Shown one piece after another: positions 61,106-64,000 of a stretch of 64,000 nt of DNA. The notes under the pieces were generated by a model. It saw nothing but the letters and a program-made list of their open reading frames with translations. It was not told where the DNA came from and did not search any database. Source of the DNA: Pseudopithomyces maydicus (Eukaryota > Ascomycota > Dothideomycetes > Pleosporales > Didymosphaeriaceae); contig JANTUC010000008.1 in the NCBI GenBank assembly GCA_026873275.1, positions 186,001-250,000 of the forward strand, read 5' to 3'. Both the position numbers and the translations under genes were made by a program. Positions within the stretch are counted from its first letter, which is position 1. The number at the start of each line of letters is the position of its first letter.

Positions 61106-61878
61106 ATGGTTGACGCCAGTAAGGAGCAAGACGGATCTGAGCTGCAACCTCTCGACAACAGGCTTGTTGCATCAGCGGCTGCAAGGCTTGATGCTGCCAA
61201 GATTCCCCATGTCCTTTGGGGTAACTACATGTTGACCATCTTCGGTATTCCAACCGTAGTCAATGTACGTACATCGCGTCAGCCTGAGTTGACCAATTCT
61301 AACATATGCATGCGTTCCAGGGCATCGACTTCGTTGTTGACGATGATCTTATGGGCGTTGCCTATAACACTCTTCAAGATGCCGGTTTCAAATCGTGCAA
61401 GTCTGAAATTTGTATTGATAACAAGAAACTCTTCTATGCTCCAACCCCCCATACTCATCTCCATATCACGGAATCCAAAAGTCTGCGCCTCTACAAAAGA
61501 TCTGACATTCTATGGCGACTCCCAAATCTATCAAAGGTGGACGGCGAAAGTATTATTCTAGCATCTGATCCAAATCAACTACCCGGACCAGACATCCTAA
61601 GGAGAGGAGGACGATTCCAGCAGAATTTGCATCCAGTGCGTGTCCTAGCTGTTTATCAACTAGTTGAAGTACTGCTTTTACTCGCCAAAAAAGACCAGAG
61701 TACGTACGGCGGATACTGGATGAATTGGATCAGCTACATATTGGAATTCTGCACTGTTAATGGCGTCTTCGATAAAAGCCGACTCACCGGAGTTTACAAG
61801 ACCTACATCGACGCTTTTCTCGAGGGAGATCACGCATCGAAAGACCAGGCTTTTGAATGCATCGGCATCACAGACTAG
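61106..61878 (+). CDS. Conserved-type hypothetical protein, possible nucleotidyltransferase-like fold
   Basis: Two exons: 61106-61264 and 61321-61878; the intron is 56 nt with GTACGT donor and TTCCAG acceptor; 238 residues. The N-terminal part (AAARLDAAKIPHVLWGNYMLTIFGIP, then GIDFVVDDDLMGVAYNTLQDAGF) has the look of a nucleotidyltransferase-like module that fungal hypothetical proteins often carry (a helix, then G-x-Y/F-hhh-G, then D-h-h-h-D-D). That is a resemblance only, and no full catalytic signature is visible. The remainder has no recognised motif. The coding sequence is intact. Confidence 0.65.
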
Positions 61879-62717
61879 TTGCGCTGAGAGTGTTCGAAAG
61901 TTGAAAGAAGAAACTTTCTAATAGGTTTTTCATAGAGCATCTTCTATTTACCTTGTTCTTTGTATTTGCATGGTTCTGGAATGGCTAAAGTAAATCACAC
62001 TGGGCGCGATGAGGCTGACCTCGTACGTTTTGGTGCCTTTTAAGTTCGATCAGCACCCCGCTGCACTAATAACACATCGTCTGTCTATGCAATATATCTT
62101 CTGCGCATCATTGTCGACGGCTGAGAACCACCTCTCAGTGTCACCTGGAGCTTGCTACCCGCTTCCACAGAATATAATAGTTCGAATGCATATGTATATC
62201 TTATTGGATAACTGAGATTCGCGTAACCCTTAACTAGTGCTATGTTACAGTTCGCGTAATCATCTTAGCCTTGACTTGGGGGCAATGGGTTGTAGGGTTT
62301 TCAATTAACGTCGTTCGAACCTGTCTCGATCGCGGTATAGCAGCTGTAATACCTTAACACATTATCTTATCAGCATTAACATCTCCCATCATGCTAGAAA
62401 GAAAGATATTCCTGATTACTGTTTATAGCTTAAAGTAATCCTTTTGCACCTGCATTAGGAGAGTGAAACACACAGTGCATGTATACAATGCATTATATTG
62501 GTTAACGGGCCAAGTACTGGCCCATATAGGGTCTTTGTATTTTATTTGGAGGTGGCTAGTGGTGAATGGGATAAGCATCAGTCCAATCTTGGTTTAGCGA
62601 AGATGTCTGCCTAGAACCTTCAATTTCGTTGCGGTGGCTCCGTGACACATAACTACTATATATATTTAAGCCCAATCAGTTGAATACCCAACGACACTAT
62701 CCATTTAACTACAATAT
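61879..62717. other. Spacer upstream of the last F-box gene
   Basis: This is 839 bp. A TATATATATTTAAG stretch at about 62657-62670 may be the F-box gene's core promoter. No gene is seen. Confidence 0.5.
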
Positions 62718-64000
62718 ATGGTTTGCAAAACTAAAAGAGAAGGAATGATGACGCAACCCAGCGCAGTTCGCCAAGCGGTCGCCGCCTCAATGGTCTTAAG
62801 CATCACCGAGCTTTTAGAGCAAATTCTCTCCGAGCTCCCACCTCCGGACATATTTCGCTACCAGAGAGTTAATAAGACCTGGTATAACTTAATTACTAAA
62901 TCACGACTCTTGCAATACAAATCATGGCTGCGCGACGACTACCCAGACGCGGCTCACCACGTCAGGGCCGACGATTTGATGCTTGAAAAAAGAGTGGTCC
63001 CGAAAAGTCCAGCTCAGACCTTAATTCAGACCTCGGCTCAGATCTCGATCCAGACCTCGACCTAGATTTCGACCCATCTCTCGACCCAAACCTAGATCAC
63101 GATCTAGACGCGGCTCACCACGTCAGGGCCAACAATCTCGAAAAAGAGAGTGACCCCACATGCTCCAGCCCACGGCTCGACTCAGAATCAGACCTCGATC
63201 TAGATCCCGATATAGACGCGGCTCACCACGTCAGGGCCGACAGTCTCGAAAAGAGAATGACCCCACATGCTCCAACCCACGGCTCGATGCAGAGTATGAG
63301 TACCTCCAAGAATGTTGCAGATACAACATCTCACGGCACATTCACCCTATCGTGGCAGCTCACTTGATGGAATATCCGTATGTTGAATTGGAAGATTCTT
63401 TTCTAATCCATCCCATCGAGGACGTGAAAGGAGCATTTCGGGCCTCCTTGCCTATGATGACTCCTCGTATGATTCATTCTCTCGTTCAATGGTATAAGCA
63501 ACATAAGGATTCCGAGCATATATGGGGTCAAATATCGCTGTTTCGCCCAGGCGTTCGCAAAGTAGAGTGGTCGCTGTCTACTTCGGACCACGCGGGACTT
63601 CCGACTGATATACAAGTCAGGTACAACAGTAACATACCTCCTGAGGATTACTATACATACTTGACAGGGGAGGATACTAAGGTGGATAAAAAACCAGGAA
63701 CACCGTTGGTATTGACGGTAAATGATCTAATGAAGAGAGTCGAAAATGAGTGGGAAAGATGGGTAGAAAGCGAGTACGATGTGCACTATCTCAGTCACGA
63801 TGGTCCAGGGTGTGATATCGATGAAGGAATTCCGTCAGAAGGTTGTCTCAAAAGATATGATGATTCCGATTACGAGAGTACGGACGGAGATGTGGCCGAG
63901 GAAGTGGAAGATGAAGTAAAAGAGGAGAGAAGGCGGAGGATCGAAGACATGATGGAAAGCTGTATTGAATCAGCCATGGACAAGGCTTCTGAACCTTATT
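62718..64000 (+). CDS. F-box protein with Asp/Leu-rich repeats (partial, two apparent frameshifts)
   Basis: ATG at 62718; runs past the window end. The F-box is near the N-terminus (LSITELLEQILSELPPPDIFRYQRVNKTWYNLI, given here as two motifs: SITELLEQILSELPPPDIF and YQRVNKTWYNLI). After AAHHVRADDLMLEK the frame must gain one base at the A6 run 62986-62991 to enter an Asp-rich stretch (SDLDLDPDID type). A second gained base at the A4 run 63249-63252 leads into the long frame from about 63253 to 64000 (NPRLDAEYEYLQECC ... acidic EEVEDEVKEE). Without those bases a stop occurs at 63063-63065. Three copies of the AAHHVRA segment are present. Members of this fungal family use the F-box to bind Skp1; target unknown. 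Confidence 0.65.
62946..63252 (+). repeat. Imperfect repeat (three copies) in the F-box gene
   Basis: A ~25-bp core (GACGCGGCTCACCACGTCAG, then GGCC) starts at 62946, 63107 and 63215. Copies 2 and 3 are followed by nearly the same ~75 bases including GACCCCACATGCTCCA. The unit of copies 2-3 is 108 bp, a multiple of three. Confidence 0.9.

Noticed and set aside
62946..63252. CRISPR-like array
   Set aside because: Three copies have unequal spacing and lie inside an open coding region of a eukaryotic F-box gene.

Overview
This is eukaryotic DNA from a filamentous ascomycete (Pezizomycotina; a dothideomycete-like genome is a guess). The reasons are: genes broken by 45-60 nt introns with GT(A/G)AGT-type donors and CTAAC/CTGAC-type branch sites; HET-domain, DUF7580 and F-box gene families; an AA9 polysaccharide monooxygenase; a large-subunit secreted catalase; an eisosome Pil1/Lsp1 protein; a tRNA-Ile with a small intron; TTAGGG-type telomeric motifs; and AT-saturated islands that look like RIP-mutated repeats. 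Several open frames begin only at GTG or TTG. For those I moved the start to the first credible ATG and joined exons by splice signals and reading phase.

Layout. 1-0.6 kb: 3' end of an unrecognised gene. 0.6-2.6 kb: repeat-rich spacer. 2.6-15 kb: accessory block with a HET protein, a feruloyl esterase, a secreted PAF-acetylhydrolase-like lipase, a DUF7580 protein, and (head-to-head with the last) a C2H2-finger/pseudokinase gene broken by an AT-rich insertion. 15.9-26 kb: core genes, namely catalase, Pil1-family eisosome protein and SEC24. 26-38.5 kb: two transcription factor genes (two-finger C2H2; KN-homeobox plus C2H2) separated by long microsatellite-rich spacers, with an interstitial telomeric motif at 35.84 kb. 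39 kb: tRNA-Ile. 41.6-64 kb: a second accessory block with an ankyrin-like signalling protein, a HET protein, an AA9 LPMO whose second intron carries telomeric repeats, an F-box protein, an unrecognised secreted protein with a weak deaminase-like pattern, a very long GDSL esterase, an Ayg1-type hydrolase, a metallophosphoesterase, an unknown protein, and an F-box gene running off the window.

How the genes fit together. Three functional themes are visible. One is extracellular attack on plant material and lipids (feruloyl esterase, AA9, GDSL esterase, PAF-AH-like lipase), with catalase as peroxide protection. The second is self/non-self or cell-death-type signalling families (two HET proteins, DUF7580, ankyrin-like, C2H2-pseudokinase). 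The third is housekeeping and regulation (SEC24, Pil1, two transcription factors). No biosynthetic gene cluster backbone, CRISPR array or complete transposon is present.

The main caution is that at least seven genes show apparent one-base frameshifts, most of them in short homopolymers. This means either systematic indel errors in the assembly or real decay of accessory genes. The C2H2-pseudokinase gene has independent evidence of real decay: the insertion and a TGG-to-TAG change.
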